From assembly GCA_964528085.1 (NCBI GenBank), contig CAZGRE010000002.1, positions 5,678 through 69,677 on the forward strand: DNA of 64,000 nt. The letters run 5' to 3'. Positions 1-9,056 of the stretch are shown piece after piece (within the stretch, counting starts at the first letter, position 1; each line of letters opens with the position of its first letter). A program made the position numbers and the translations under genes. The notes below the pieces were generated by a model. That model did no database searches. It was given only the letters and a program-made list of their open reading frames with translations, and was not told where the DNA came from. Source of the stretch: B2-G16 sp964528085. Its GTDB lineage: Bacteria > Bipolaricaulota > Bipolaricaulia > UBA7950 > UBA9294.

Positions 1-816
<816 letters not shown>

Positions 817-1262
817 CCCTTGGGCCTACCTCGTTAAGCTCCTCCGCTACCGGCCGCGGAGCGTCTTTGAGGCCCGCGAGCGGCTGAAGCGGCGGGGGTT
901 CTCAGGAGGGGAGATCGAGGAGACGATCAGGGGGGCGCTCGATGCGGGGTTGCTCGACGATCGGGTGTTCGCCAAGCTGTGGATCTCCGATCGCCTCCTT
1001 CACCGCCCGGTTTCGCGCAAGGCGATCAGATTGGAGCTTGCGGAGAAAGGGATCCCACGGGAGCTGATCGACTCCCTTCTCGATGAGGCCTATCCGCCGG
1101 AGAAGGAGAGGGATGTGGCCTTTGCGCTCGGCTCTGCGCGCTATTCTCGGCTTTCCGGTCTCGATCCTGTGCAGCGCAGCAGGCGGACGGCCGATTATCT
1201 GACGCGGCGGGGATTCTCGCGATCCCTTGCGATCGCGATCGTCAGCCGATTGGAAAGGGGGG

Positions 1263-1745
1263 ATGACTGAGGTGAGGGTCGGAATGGGGATCGATTTCCA
1301 CCGCTTCTCCCCCGAGCGGCCGCTCATCCTCGGTGGGGTCGAGATCCCGGATTCTCCAGGGCTTCTCGGCCACTCGGACGCCGACGTCCTGACGCATGCG
1401 ATCTGCGACTCACTCCTCGGTGCGGCCGGCCTCGGCGATATCGGGGTCCACTTCCCCGATTCGGATGAAGAGTACCGCGGGATATCGAGCATCACCCTGT
1501 TGCGGAGGGTCGTGGCCAAGCTCGCCGAGAGCGGGTATCGGCCGGTGAACGTCGACGCCACGGTGATCGCTGAAAGACCGAGGCTTGTCCCTCATTTTTC
1601 CAAGATGCGGGCGGTCCTCGCCAATGCGCTCGGCATTCCGTCCGGATCGGTCGGTTTGAAGGCGACGACGACCGAAGGGATGGGCTTCGTCGGTCGGGGC
1701 GAGGGGATCGGGGCTATCGCCGTCTGCCTTATCGAAACAACCTGA
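1263..1745 (+). CDS. ispF: 2-C-methyl-D-erythritol 2,4-cyclodiphosphate synthase
   Basis: IspF makes 2-C-methyl-D-erythritol 2,4-cyclodiphosphate from the CDP-ME 2-phosphate intermediate, a step of the non-mevalonate (MEP) isoprenoid pathway in the cytoplasm. The 160-residue length is normal. Metal-binding Asp and His lie in GMGIDFHRF near the N-terminus and another His in LLGHSDADVLTHAICD. LGDIGVHFPDSD and the C-terminal KATTTEGMGFVGRGEGI are also typical. ATG 1263 is chosen because upstream residues do not match the family and this start overlaps the recX stop, which suggests translational coupling. The 3' end overlaps convergent rseP by 17 bases. Confidence 0.95.
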   Translation: MTEVRVGMGIDFHRFSPERPLILGGVEIPDSPGLLGHSDADVLTHAICDSLLGAAGLGDIGVHFPDSDEEYRGISSITLLRRVVAKLAESGYRPVNVDATVIAERPRLVPHFSKMRAVLANALGIPSGSVGLKATTTEGMGFVGRGEGIGAIAVCLIETT

Positions 1746-3027
1746 CGATGTCCTTGTAGGTTATAAGGATCATCAGCGCGATCAGGATCACGAATCCGAT
1801 CATGTGGATGATCCCTTCCCTCTCGGGCGGGATCGGCTTTCCCCTTATCCACTCGAGGATCGCAAACCCGACGCGGCTTCCGTCGAGGCCGGGGAACGGG
1901 ATCAGGTTCAACAGGCCGAAGTTAAGGCTGAGGAAGGCGAGGAGCTGGAAGAAGACAGAAGGACCGAGCTTCGCCCCCTCCTCGAGGATCCGGGCGACCC
2001 CGACCGGTCCTTGCAGGGCCTCGCTCGCTGTCACGCGCCCCTGCACGATCCCCCGGATCACCGATCCCATCATCCTGATGTACCCGGTGAACTGGGCCGC
2101 TCCGAGGGCGATCCCGCCGATGAACCCGGGCCGGTGGTATTCGATCCCAAGGTCGGTGAACGCGACACCGGCGAGGAGCCGCTCAGCGGTCTTTCCGCTC
2201 GTCGGGACCGAGAACTTCAACCGCTCCCCTCCCCGGAGTACGGTCAGGGTGACCGACTCTGCGGGCAGCCGGGAGTCGAGGGAGAGGATGATGGCAATGG
2301 CGGTCTTCACCTCTTCATCCCCCACAGCGACGATCCGATCCCCGGGGGAGAGCCCGGCGGCGGCAAGGGGGGAGTCAGGGTCGAGGGAGTCGATCTCGTT
2401 CGTGAACGCCGCCGCTTGGAAGTAGGCGCCGATCAGGTAGCGGTCCTCTTCATCCGAGTAGGTCGGTGTGATCCGGATCTCCTTGCGCTCTCCGTCCCGG
2501 ATGAGCGAGATCTCGAGCGGTGAGCCGCCCGATCTTTGAACGGCGGATGTTATCTGGTCGATCGTGTAGATCGTCCGGCCGTCGATGGCGATGATCCGAT
2601 CCCCGGGGAGGAGTACCTCCGCCGCCGGTCTCCCGGGTATGACCTCAGCGACCTGGAGGATCGGAAAGTTCAGCCCCCAGACGACCCCGATTGTGACGAC
2701 AAGGGCGAGGATCAGGTTTGCGATCGGCCCGGCGAGGCTGATCGCCGCCCGGATGTAGGGGGGCTTGTTGTACAGGAGCCGGTCCGCCGGGACCTCTCTC
2801 CCCTCCTCGCGGCGGTCTTCACCGGCCATCCGAACGTACCCCCCGATCGGGATGGCGCGGAGGGAGTAGCTGGTCTCACTCCCTGAGAGGGAGAAGAGGC
2901 GGGGGCCGAACCCGATCGAAAACTCGATGATCTCAACCCCGCTTGCGCGCGCGACGATGAAGTGTCCGAGCTCGTGCAGGCCGACGAGGACGAGGATCGA
3001 ACCGACGAAGATCAAAAACGCGATCAT
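1729..3027 (-). CDS. rseP: RIP-type site-2 zinc metalloprotease
   Basis: This intramembrane protease family cleaves anti-sigma factors or remnant signal peptides inside the inner membrane. The zinc motif HELGH is at residues 18-22 in the first membrane helix. Two central PDZ-like regions are marked by the repeated LxPGDRIIAIDG and LSPGDRIVAVGD patterns. The second active-site element appears as NLIPFPGLDGSRVGF, where LDGSR replaces the commoner LDGGR. A last hydrophobic helix ends with YKDIVRLF. At 432 residues the length is typical. The start overlaps the tilS stop by 4 bases, so the two genes form an operon. Which substrate it cuts here is unknown. Confidence 0.94.
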   Translation of the reverse strand: MIAFLIFVGSILVLVGLHELGHFIVARASGVEIIEFSIGFGPRLFSLSGSETSYSLRAIPIGGYVRMAGEDRREEGREVPADRLLYNKPPYIRAAISLAGPIANLILALVVTIGVVWGLNFPILQVAEVIPGRPAAEVLLPGDRIIAIDGRTIYTIDQITSAVQRSGGSPLEISLIRDGERKEIRITPTYSDEEDRYLIGAYFQAAAFTNEIDSLDPDSPLAAAGLSPGDRIVAVGDEEVKTAIAIILSLDSRLPAESVTLTVLRGGERLKFSVPTSGKTAERLLAGVAFTDLGIEYHRPGFIGGIALGAAQFTGYIRMMGSVIRGIVQGRVTASEALQGPVGVARILEEGAKLGPSVFFQLLAFLSLNFGLLNLIPFPGLDGSRVGFAILEWIRGKPIPPEREGIIHMIGFVILIALMILITYKDIVRLFR

Positions 3028-4412
3028 GATCCCCTCTCCATCCGCATGACGAGGACCCGCTTCGTCCGTTCCGTCAGCTTCACCTTGTCTGAAAGCCTGA
3101 GGCCTACCACCCAGATTATCCTCTCCCGGTCGCAGAGAAGGGGGAGATCGTCCCGGTCGAAGAACGGTACGGACTCGTTTATCAGGAAGTCCTTCAGTCT
3201 TACCCTCTCGTCCATCCCGAGCGGGACGAACCGATCCCCCGGTAGCCTCGATCTGACGTGGAGGGGGAACGAGACGAGATCGGCATCCGCCATCTCGATC
3301 GTCCGGTCGTCCGGGATCGGCCTCCCTTCCTCAGAGTCTATCGGGACGATCTTCAGGGTGAGTGAGAAGCCGAGATTCGGGAATCGGTTCTCCCCGAGTG
3401 CGACCTCCTCGAAGAACCCCTCCTTCTCCGGGAATCCTTGCTGGGAGAGGACGAGATCATCCCGAGCGAGGCGGACGGATACACCGGGAAGGTCGATCGA
3501 CCCATGCGGGAGCTCGGAGCGGATCAACCTGAGGGTCTCCTCGATGTGGACCGATTCGATTCCGGAGAGGTTGCCGCGCGCGCGGCGGATCCCCTCCCGA
3601 ATGATCAGCCTTCCCACTTCTGGTGGGAGTTCCCCAATCCCCTCCCGATCGAGGGTCACCATCCCGCACTTCTCGTCCTTTACGATCCTCTCAAGGATCG
3701 GAGCGATGAGGTGCGAGGTCGCAGAGAGAAGGTCGGCGACGAGCTCCCCCCCGCGGCAGATCGTCTCGATGACGCGGGGGTTTATCCGGGAGAGCTCGGG
3801 GAGGACGAGATGGCGGATCCGGTTCCGCGAGAATGAGATATCGGCGTTCGTCTTGTCCTCCCTCCAGCGGAGCCTTCGGCTCTCAGCGTACGATACGATC
3901 TCATCCCGCGTCGTCTCGATGAGCGGGCGGATGATCGGCCGGCTCACCGGTTCGACCCCGATCAAGCCGCTCGGCCCTGCCCCGCGGGTAAGGTTCAACA
4001 GGACCGTCTCCGCCCTGTCGTTCGCCGTATGGCCGAGCGCGATCACATCAGCATGTGCACTCTTAGCTGCCCTCGCGAGGAACGCCCGGCGGGCCTCCCT
4101 CGCCCTTCCCTCCGGGCCGAGTCCGGGCCAGAGCTTCGAGGAGGGAAGGTCGATCCTCTCGCTGATTATAGGGATCCCTTCGCATTCGGCGAGCTCGGTC
4201 ACGAAGCGAGCATCCTGAGCTGATTCCTCACCGCGGAGGCCGTGGTCGAGGTGGGCGATCGTGAGGGAGAGCGAATACCGATCGGCGAGCCGCTTCAGGA
4301 TATCGAACAACACGACCGAGTCGACCCCCCCTGAGACGGCGACGAGGACCCTCTCTCCGCCTGTGAGCATCCGGTGGCGATCGATCGTCTCCTTCACCTT
4401 CTCGATCAGCAT
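3024..4412 (-). CDS. tilS: tRNA(Ile)-lysidine synthetase
   Basis: TilS uses ATP and lysine to turn the wobble C of tRNA-Ile2 (CAT anticodon) into lysidine, so that it reads AUA. The PP-loop motif SGGVDS is at residues 27-32 and is followed by HLDHGLRGEES and GHTANDRAETVLLNLTRGAG, all diagnostic. The C-terminal substrate-binding domain is present (LKDFLINESVPFFDRDDLP, then WVVGLRLSDKVKLT). The 462-residue length is normal. There is no Shine-Dalgarno before the ATG; instead a promoter-like -10 element ends 6 bases upstream, which suggests a leaderless transcript. It is the first gene of a tilS-rseP operon. Confidence 0.96.
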   Translation of the reverse strand: MLIEKVKETIDRHRMLTGGERVLVAVSGGVDSVVLFDILKRLADRYSLSLTIAHLDHGLRGEESAQDARFVTELAECEGIPIISERIDLPSSKLWPGLGPEGRAREARRAFLARAAKSAHADVIALGHTANDRAETVLLNLTRGAGPSGLIGVEPVSRPIIRPLIETTRDEIVSYAESRRLRWREDKTNADISFSRNRIRHLVLPELSRINPRVIETICRGGELVADLLSATSHLIAPILERIVKDEKCGMVTLDREGIGELPPEVGRLIIREGIRRARGNLSGIESVHIEETLRLIRSELPHGSIDLPGVSVRLARDDLVLSQQGFPEKEGFFEEVALGENRFPNLGFSLTLKIVPIDSEEGRPIPDDRTIEMADADLVSFPLHVRSRLPGDRFVPLGMDERVRLKDFLINESVPFFDRDDLPLLCDRERIIWVVGLRLSDKVKLTERTKRVLVMRMERGS

Positions 4413-4440
4413 AAGACGATTGTGTTTATCCGATCGTCTT
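4413..4440. repeat. 8-bp inverted repeat over the tilS promoter
   Basis: AAGACGAT at 4413-4420 and ATCGTCTT at 4433-4440 are perfect inverted copies separated by 12 bases. They bracket the -10 element and the start point predicted for tilS, which is where a dimeric repressor site would be expected. The protein that would bind is not known, and an 8-bp repeat could occur by chance. Confidence 0.45.
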
Positions 4441-4447
4441 AATTCAA
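4419..4447 (-). promoter_or_regulatory. Predicted tilS promoter, leaderless type
   Basis: Reading the minus strand, TTGAAT (4447-4442) is followed after 17 bases by CACAAT (4424-4419), each matching 4 of 6 consensus positions. The -10 hexamer ends 6 bases before the tilS ATG, so transcription would begin at or next to the A of the start codon. Confidence 0.45.
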
Positions 4448-4485
4448 CGGTTGGTAACCGGCGCGAACCGGGTTATCCTCAGCGG

Positions 4486-5019
4486 GTGAAGAGACTAGCG
4501 ATCATCATCTGCCTTCTCGTTTCCGTCCCCGTCCTCGCCTCCGAGGGGATCTTCTTCGGATTCTCGACCGGCCTCGTGCAGGGGGAGGCGGGGAGGACCG
4601 CGATCCTGATCGCGGGGGATGCGAACGCTTGGGAAGGGACGATCGTAAGGGGGATAACCCCGTATCTCGACCTTGCAGCGACGGGGGGGACGGAGTTCTC
4701 GATCGAGGGGAGGCTCCTCGCCATCGATCTTCCACCGATCGGAGGTCTCCTCACCGTGGCCCCCCGCGGATTCGCGGGGCTCATGCGGCTCTCCCTCGGC
4801 CCGGTACGCCTCGATATCTTCCGGCGTTTCGGGGATGAGGGAGAGCGCCGGTTCACCGTCAGCGTATTCCCCCTGGAGAGGGTCTTCTTTCTCGCCGGCT
4901 GGGAAGAGGCATCTCCGTTCCTCGCCCTGCGGGTGAATCCGTTGGCAGGAGGTGCCCTTTGGATCTCCATCCTTCTCGGCACGGGGCGTCTCTCAGTCGC
5001 AGTCGGAGGTGCGTTTTGA
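4486..5019 (+). CDS. Secreted protein of unknown function, small barrel-like
   Basis: I do not recognise the family. The product is 177 residues from GTG 4486, which starts with the basic-hydrophobic signal peptide VKRLAIIICLLVSVPVLAS. The rest alternates glycine-rich and hydrophobic strands (for example LRLSLGPVRLDIFRRFG is similar in style to outer-membrane strands) and ends in Phe (SVAVGGAF), as outer-membrane barrels often do. The stop overlaps the TTG start of the metallophosphatase in the form TTGA, so the two are translationally coupled and probably act in the same compartment. The function is unknown. Confidence 0.75.
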   Translation: MKRLAIIICLLVSVPVLASEGIFFGFSTGLVQGEAGRTAILIAGDANAWEGTIVRGITPYLDLAATGGTEFSIEGRLLAIDLPPIGGLLTVAPRGFAGLMRLSLGPVRLDIFRRFGDEGERRFTVSVFPLERVFFLAGWEEASPFLALRVNPLAGGALWISILLGTGRLSVAVGGAF

Positions 5020-5897
5020 AAAGGGCGCTTCTCCTTCCCCTCCTCCTTTTCCTCCTTGGAACGATCGCCGATGCAAGATCCGTTCAGATCCTGTACACGA
5101 ACGATCTTCACCTTCGGTTCTCTCGGATGGCCTCGCTCGCCTCCCTGGTTGAGTCAGCGCGGGAGGATGGGTACCCGACGATCCTCCTCGATGCTGGCGA
5201 CGCTTGGCAGGATTTTCGGAACCCGATATACGCGGTCTGGGGCGGGAGGGCGATGGTCGCCTGGATGAACCACATCGGATACGACGCGATGGCGCTGGGG
5301 AATCACGAGCTTTACCGGGGAGAAAGGCACCTCGGGGGACTCATCGATCAGGCTGAGTTTCCTATCCTCTGCGCCAACCTGAAGCCGGTCGTCGGCCAGG
5401 AGGAACCGTTTACCTCATCGAAGGTGATCGAGGTCGGTGGGCTGCACATCCTTTTGATCGGCCTCATCACGGATGAGTACTTCCCCTATGGTGACTATCA
5501 ACGGCTCAGGTATCTCCCCCCGGAGGCCGCTCTCAGGGAGGAGATCGATCGGATCGAAGGGCCGGTCGATCTGATCGTCGTCGTCGCTCACCTCCCGGTC
5601 GCTCAGGCGGTGCGGATCGCTGCCGATATCCCGGATGTCGACGTCTTTGTGACCGGCCACTCTCACGAAGAGACGCCCGCTCCGGTCGTCGTAGGCGATA
5701 CGCTGATCGTGCAGGCGGGCGCGTTCGGGGACTACCTGGGGAGGTTATTGATCGACGTCGATGAGGACGGCGTCCGTCTGATCGAGAATCGGCTGATCCC
5801 AACGGAACCGGCCCCGCCGAATCTCCGCCAGGGCTGGTTCCGTCTTGCAGAGGCGTTGCTTATCCTAGCGTTCGGGCTTATCTCCTTCTTCCGTTAG
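5016..5897 (+). CDS. Exported metallophosphatase, 5'-nucleotidase N-terminal type
   Basis: The protein has an N-terminal signal peptide (LKRALLLPLLLFLLGTIADA) followed by a calcineurin-like metallophosphatase domain. The metal-binding motifs appear in order: LYTNDLH, LLDAGDAWQ, LGNHELYRG, VVVAHLPV and VTGHSHEE. Unlike classic 5'-nucleotidases, it lacks the C-terminal substrate-specificity domain and instead ends after about 293 residues in a hydrophobic helix (ALLILAFGLISFF). It is probably anchored facing the periplasm. TTG 5016 is chosen because GGAGG at 5005-5009 precedes it and because the signal peptide follows directly. The substrate cannot be inferred from sequence. Its end overlaps the next, convergent gene by 4 bases. 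Confidence 0.85.
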   Translation: MKRALLLPLLLFLLGTIADARSVQILYTNDLHLRFSRMASLASLVESAREDGYPTILLDAGDAWQDFRNPIYAVWGGRAMVAWMNHIGYDAMALGNHELYRGERHLGGLIDQAEFPILCANLKPVVGQEEPFTSSKVIEVGGLHILLIGLITDEYFPYGDYQRLRYLPPEAALREEIDRIEGPVDLIVVVAHLPVAQAVRIAADIPDVDVFVTGHSHEETPAPVVVGDTLIVQAGAFGDYLGRLLIDVDEDGVRLIENRLIPTEPAPPNLRQGWFRLAEALLILAFGLISFFR

Positions 5898-6262
5898 AAA
5901 TTGTAGGAGAAGCCGAGTCCGTTCCCGGTCAGCCCGATCGTGAAGTTCTGCTCCTTCGCCACCGAATACGCGTCGTAAGCGCTGTACAGAGCCCAGCCGA
6001 GGTGGGCCAGGCCGATGAGTGGGTAGCTGTAGTAGGTGTAGGGGAGGAGGGATATTACGTAGATTCCCCCTACGTCGATCGCCACTGCGATCCCGAAGTG
6101 GAGGAACGCCTTATCCACCTGATCGTTGATCAGTTGTCCCAACCCTGGGAGGACGAACGAGGCCAATCCTGGTATCCACGCGTCGTTGTCCGCCCCCACC
6201 GCTCCGACGGCCAACACCAACACTCCAAATAGAACGAGAAGAGCCACCACCGTCTTGTGCAT
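5894..6262 (-). CDS. Small membrane protein with TM2/DUF5683-like pattern
   Basis: This 122-residue protein begins with a signal-like helix (KTVVALLVLFGVLVLAVGAV). It then has the motif SFVLPGLGQLINDQVDKAF, which resembles the PGxGQxxNG-type signature of TM2 and DUF5683 proteins, and two further hydrophobic helices around IAVAIDVGGIYVISLL and IGLAHLGWALYSAYDAY. The role of this family is poorly known. It lies 17 bases downstream of yebC on the same strand and may be co-transcribed with it. Confidence 0.75.
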   Translation of the reverse strand: MHKTVVALLVLFGVLVLAVGAVGADNDAWIPGLASFVLPGLGQLINDQVDKAFLHFGIAVAIDVGGIYVISLLPYTYYSYPLIGLAHLGWALYSAYDAYSVAKEQNFTIGLTGNGLGFSYNF

Positions 6263-6278
6263 CCGTTCCCTCCTTGTG

Positions 6279-7037
6279 CTAATTCGTTTCGATCTTCTCG
6301 AGTACTTCGTCAGGGATGTCGAAATTGGCGAAGACCTCCTGAACGTCCTCGTTTTCGTCGAGGGCCTCGATCAGCCGCAACACCTTGGCCGCTGATTGCC
6401 CCTCCACCCTGACCGTGTTCTTAGGGACCATCGTCACCTCGGAGCGGATCGGGGTCAACCCCCTGTTGCGGACCGCCTCAGCGACGCTGGGCAGGTCCGC
6501 TGGGGCGCAGGTGATCTCGATCGTCTCACCTTGATCGTCGACGTCCTGAGCCCCGGCTTCGATCACCGCCATCAGGATCTCGTCGCGGTCCAACCCCTCC
6601 GGGAGGTCGGCGAGGACGACGATCCCCCGCCGCTCGAACAGCCAACTGACGCTCCCTGCCGCCGCCATGCTTCCACCGTGCTTGCTGAAGATATGGCGTA
6701 TCGCCGCCGCCGCCCGGTTCCGGTTGTCGGTGACCGCCCTGACGAGGACGGCGACCCCTTCGGGGGCGTACCCTTCGTAGGTTATCTCCTCGTAGCTTAC
6801 GCCCTCGAGCTCCCCGGTGGCCCGCTTGATCGCCCGTTCGATGTTCTCCTTGGGGAGGTTCGCGGCGCGCGCCCGTTCCAGGGCCTGTGCGAGGCCGGGG
6901 TTGTTCTCCGGGTTCGGATCCCCGTTCCGCGCTTGAAGGGTAATCTCCTTGATCAGCTTGGCGAACAGGTGCGAGCGCTTCTTATCCTGACGCTCCTTCC
7001 GATACTTTATGTTCGCCCATTTGGAATGCCCGGCCAT
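6279..7037 (-). CDS. yebC: YebC/PmpR family DNA-binding/translation factor
   Basis: Members of this cytoplasmic family act as transcriptional regulators or, as shown for some bacteria, relieve ribosome stalling. The N-terminus MAGHSKWANIKYRKERQDKK is the family signature. Also present are LPKENIERAIKRATGE, YEGYAPEGVAVLVRAVTDN and RAAAAIRHIFSKHGGSM. At 252 residues the length is typical. A good Shine-Dalgarno (AAGGGGGG) precedes the ATG, and a promoter is predicted at 7064-7092. The DNA or ribosome target is not visible here. Confidence 0.96.
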   Translation of the reverse strand: MAGHSKWANIKYRKERQDKKRSHLFAKLIKEITLQARNGDPNPENNPGLAQALERARAANLPKENIERAIKRATGELEGVSYEEITYEGYAPEGVAVLVRAVTDNRNRAAAAIRHIFSKHGGSMAAAGSVSWLFERRGIVVLADLPEGLDRDEILMAVIEAGAQDVDDQGETIEITCAPADLPSVAEAVRNRGLTPIRSEVTMVPKNTVRVEGQSAAKVLRLIEALDENEDVQEVFANFDIPDEVLEKIETN

Positions 7038-7063
7038 CTCACCCCCCTTAAAACGACCCTCAG

Positions 7064-7092
7064 ATCATACCATCCGGCTCAATTGGGGACAA
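7064..7092 (-). promoter_or_regulatory. Predicted promoter of yebC
   Basis: On the minus strand TTGTCC is followed after 17 bases by TATGAT, which is preceded by TGG and so is an extended -10. TGGTATGAT recurs upstream of the CARDB gene at 14942, and TGGTATAAT upstream of the gene at 46282. Transcription would start about 20 bases before the yebC ATG. Confidence 0.55.
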
Positions 7093-7094
7093 AT

Positions 7095-7949
7095 TCACTC
7101 GCACTCTACCTCAGCGAGGAGCCCCTTCGCCCGGTTCACGGCGAGGGCGTTGTAGAGGGGCCAGCGGCTCATCACCCCGGGGTCATCTCCCTTCGCCAGA
7201 ACCTCCTGCAATAGGGAGCAGAAGCGCGCCTCATCCCCGCTCGGCTTCACCAAAAACTCGGCGAGGTCGACCAGGTTCTCGAGGAAGTTCGGATCGGCCT
7301 CGATTGCGTTCTGAAACGCGATCTCCGCCTGTGCGACGTCCCCTCCGAGGGCGGACGGGACCTGGGAGAGGAACGAGCCGAGGGCGCGCCACGGCCCGCC
7401 GCCGAGGTGGTCCGGATCGAGTTCGATCGCCCGCTCGAACGCGGCCCTGACGTCCTTCATCCCGCCGAGGACCGCGGTCAATGGGTGGGCCTCCAGGTAG
7501 CGGCCGAGGTTGTTCCCGTACCAGAAAAGCGCATCGACGTCGCTCGCCGTCGCAAGCGCGGCCCGGAAGCTCTCCTTCTCCGTCTCGCGGAACGAAGGAT
7601 CGAGCCGGAGGGAGGCGAGGGCGTAGTCCTTCCCCTTGGCGAACGTCGCCTCGAGCTCGTCCCGATCGGTCAGGTAGGCGAATCCGAGCTCGAACTCGGC
7701 CCGCGCAAGCCGGTTGAGGACGTAGGAACGCGTCTGGACTGCATCCTCAGGGATCGCCGCGAGTGCCCCCTCGTAAAGGAGGATCGCCCCTTCGAGGTCT
7801 TCCCGGTAAGAGGCAAGATTGAATTCACCGTCGAGCCGATCGTATAGGCGATCCGCCTCCCCGAGCAGGAAGCTCAGATCGGAAGCCGAAGCCCCGACCG
7901 ACAGGCCGAGCAGAGCGACGAGAAGCGCAATCGATAGACTCTGTCTCAC
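7095..7949 (-). CDS. TatT-like TPR protein (TRAP transporter T-component family)
   Basis: The product is about 284 residues. GTG 7949 is preceded by a near-perfect AAGGAGGG and starts the signal peptide VRQSLSIALLVALLGLSVG. The mature part is helical, with TPR-like repeats. It carries two elements I associate with the TatT family: ALFWYGNNLGRYL and GPWRALGSFLSQVPSALGG, followed by AEIAFQNAIEADPNF. In other bacteria TatT is a periplasmic or lipid-anchored partner of a TRAP-type transporter. No TRAP permease or solute-binding gene is visible in the window, so the partner is missing locally. The protein has no lipobox. Confidence 0.75.
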   Translation of the reverse strand: MRQSLSIALLVALLGLSVGASASDLSFLLGEADRLYDRLDGEFNLASYREDLEGAILLYEGALAAIPEDAVQTRSYVLNRLARAEFELGFAYLTDRDELEATFAKGKDYALASLRLDPSFRETEKESFRAALATASDVDALFWYGNNLGRYLEAHPLTAVLGGMKDVRAAFERAIELDPDHLGGGPWRALGSFLSQVPSALGGDVAQAEIAFQNAIEADPNFLENLVDLAEFLVKPSGDEARFCSLLQEVLAKGDDPGVMSRWPLYNALAVNRAKGLLAEVECE

Positions 7950-8000
7950 AATCCCTCCTTTTTCACAGACCCTTTTTTCCTGATTCGACCCCGCTTGGGG

Positions 8001-8029
8001 TTGACAGCAGGGGTTGAGCATGGCACAGT
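8001..8029 (+). promoter_or_regulatory. Possible promoter for the lipoprotein at 8064
   Basis: A perfect TTGACA at 8001-8006 is followed after 17 bases by CACAGT, which matches only 3 of 6 -10 positions. The position, 35 bases before the start codon, is suitable. Confidence 0.35.
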
Positions 8030-8063
8030 GGCGGTAGTTTACACAAAAAGTGAGGGATCGGGG

Positions 8064-8669
8064 ATGCGAAAGAGATGGAGGACATTGCTGGTAGTCGTTG
8101 TCGTTTCTTCTGTGCTCCTTCTGAGCGGGTGTTTCTTCAACATATTCCAGACGGCGAAGACGGTCGGTAAAGGGAACGTCGCACTTACGATCGGCTCGGG
8201 GCTACTCAACTTTCAGTTTGACGAGGACTACAACTGGATGATCACCCCGCAGGCGAGGCTCGCCATCGGGCTGGGCGACGGGATCGATCTCGGGATTCAG
8301 AGCGGAGTGATGATTCCGCTCGAGACAGGTGAGCCGGGCTGGCTCGGCGCGGTCGGGGATCTCAAGTTCTCGCTCTTCGACGAGCCGGATGCCTTTTCGC
8401 TCGCGTTCGGGTTCGGCGGCGGATCGGCGTCGGAGCTCGCCGGCTGGGGGGCGTTCCTCGAGATCTTCTTCGACAGCAACATCAAGGCCCTTCCGATCTT
8501 CATCTCCTATCGGCCGCTATTCCCGTTCAGCGCTGAGGCGTTCACGGTCTGGCATCACCTCGCCGGTGGGCTCAGGTTGAGGCTTTCAGATACCGCCGTC
8601 CTTTTCGTTCAGGTCGACTCGTTCGGAAGGATGTTCAGCTTCGGGATTGCCCTTGAGGTGACGTTCTAG
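8064..8669 (+). CDS. Lipoprotein with barrel-like strands, function unknown
   Basis: The 201-residue product starts with a lipoprotein signal; the lipobox is LLSGC, with the lipidated Cys about residue 21. The mature part is made of alternating strands (RLAIGLGDGIDLGIQSGVM, GDLKFSLFD, LAGGLRLRLSDTAVLFVQVD) and ends in FGIALEVTF, a C-terminal Phe pattern like outer-membrane proteins. ATG 8064 fits the signal peptide; upstream residues do not. The last 84 bases overlap the convergent NUDIX gene. I cannot assign a family. Confidence 0.75.
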   Translation: MRKRWRTLLVVVVVSSVLLLSGCFFNIFQTAKTVGKGNVALTIGSGLLNFQFDEDYNWMITPQARLAIGLGDGIDLGIQSGVMIPLETGEPGWLGAVGDLKFSLFDEPDAFSLAFGFGGGSASELAGWGAFLEIFFDSNIKALPIFISYRPLFPFSAEAFTVWHHLAGGLRLRLSDTAVLFVQVDSFGRMFSFGIALEVTF

Positions 8670-9056
8670 CGGCCTGATGAGGGGGATGATCCGCCGATCG
8701 GGCGGGGATAGCCGGTAGGTAGTAAGCTCGCCTAACGGGATCCACGCCCACTCGGCGCAGTCGATTGGGGTCGGTTTGCCTCTCAGGTGCCGGCAGAGAA
8801 ACGGATGCAGCGCGATCCGAGATCCAGGGTCGGTGTGTAGGATCTTCGGTAATGGGGAGATGACCTCGACCGTGATCCCGAGTTCCTCCTCAAGCTCGCG
8901 GACGAGCGCCTCCTCCAGCCGTTCACCTTCCTCGACGCCGCCGCCGGGGAATTCCCATACCCCGCCGTGTTCGTCATCGATCCGGCGCTTGGCGATCAGG
9001 ATCCGCTCCCCCTTCCTGTCCCAGACGATCCCGGCGACGACCTTCTTTTCGATCAC
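8586..9056 (-). CDS. NUDIX hydrolase, MutT-like
   Basis: The protein has 156 residues. The NUDIX box is complete: GGGVEEGERLEEALVRELEE is followed by ELGI, with the metal-binding REXXEE core. The early GIVWDRKGERILIAKRR and the late AEWAWIPLGEL are like 8-oxo-dGTP diphosphatases of the MutT group, which clean oxidised nucleotides from the pool. NUDIX substrates cannot be fixed from sequence alone. The start overlaps the stop of the MmgE/PrpD gene by 4 bases, so it sits at the end of a three-gene operon. The 3' part overlaps the lipoprotein on the other strand. Confidence 0.88.
   Translation of the reverse strand: MIEKKVVAGIVWDRKGERILIAKRRIDDEHGGVWEFPGGGVEEGERLEEALVRELEEELGITVEVISPLPKILHTDPGSRIALHPFLCRHLRGKPTPIDCAEWAWIPLGELTTYRLSPPDRRIIPLIRPLERHLKGNPEAEHPSERVDLNEKDGGI

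Noticed and set aside
1802..2523. Open frames opposite rseP
   Set aside because: The minus-strand gene has full family motifs; the plus-strand frames are without motifs and are shadows.
7986..8003. Terminator between the divergent genes at 7949 and 8064
   Set aside because: CCCC-GCTT-GGGG has only four pairs and lies in a promoter region between divergent genes.
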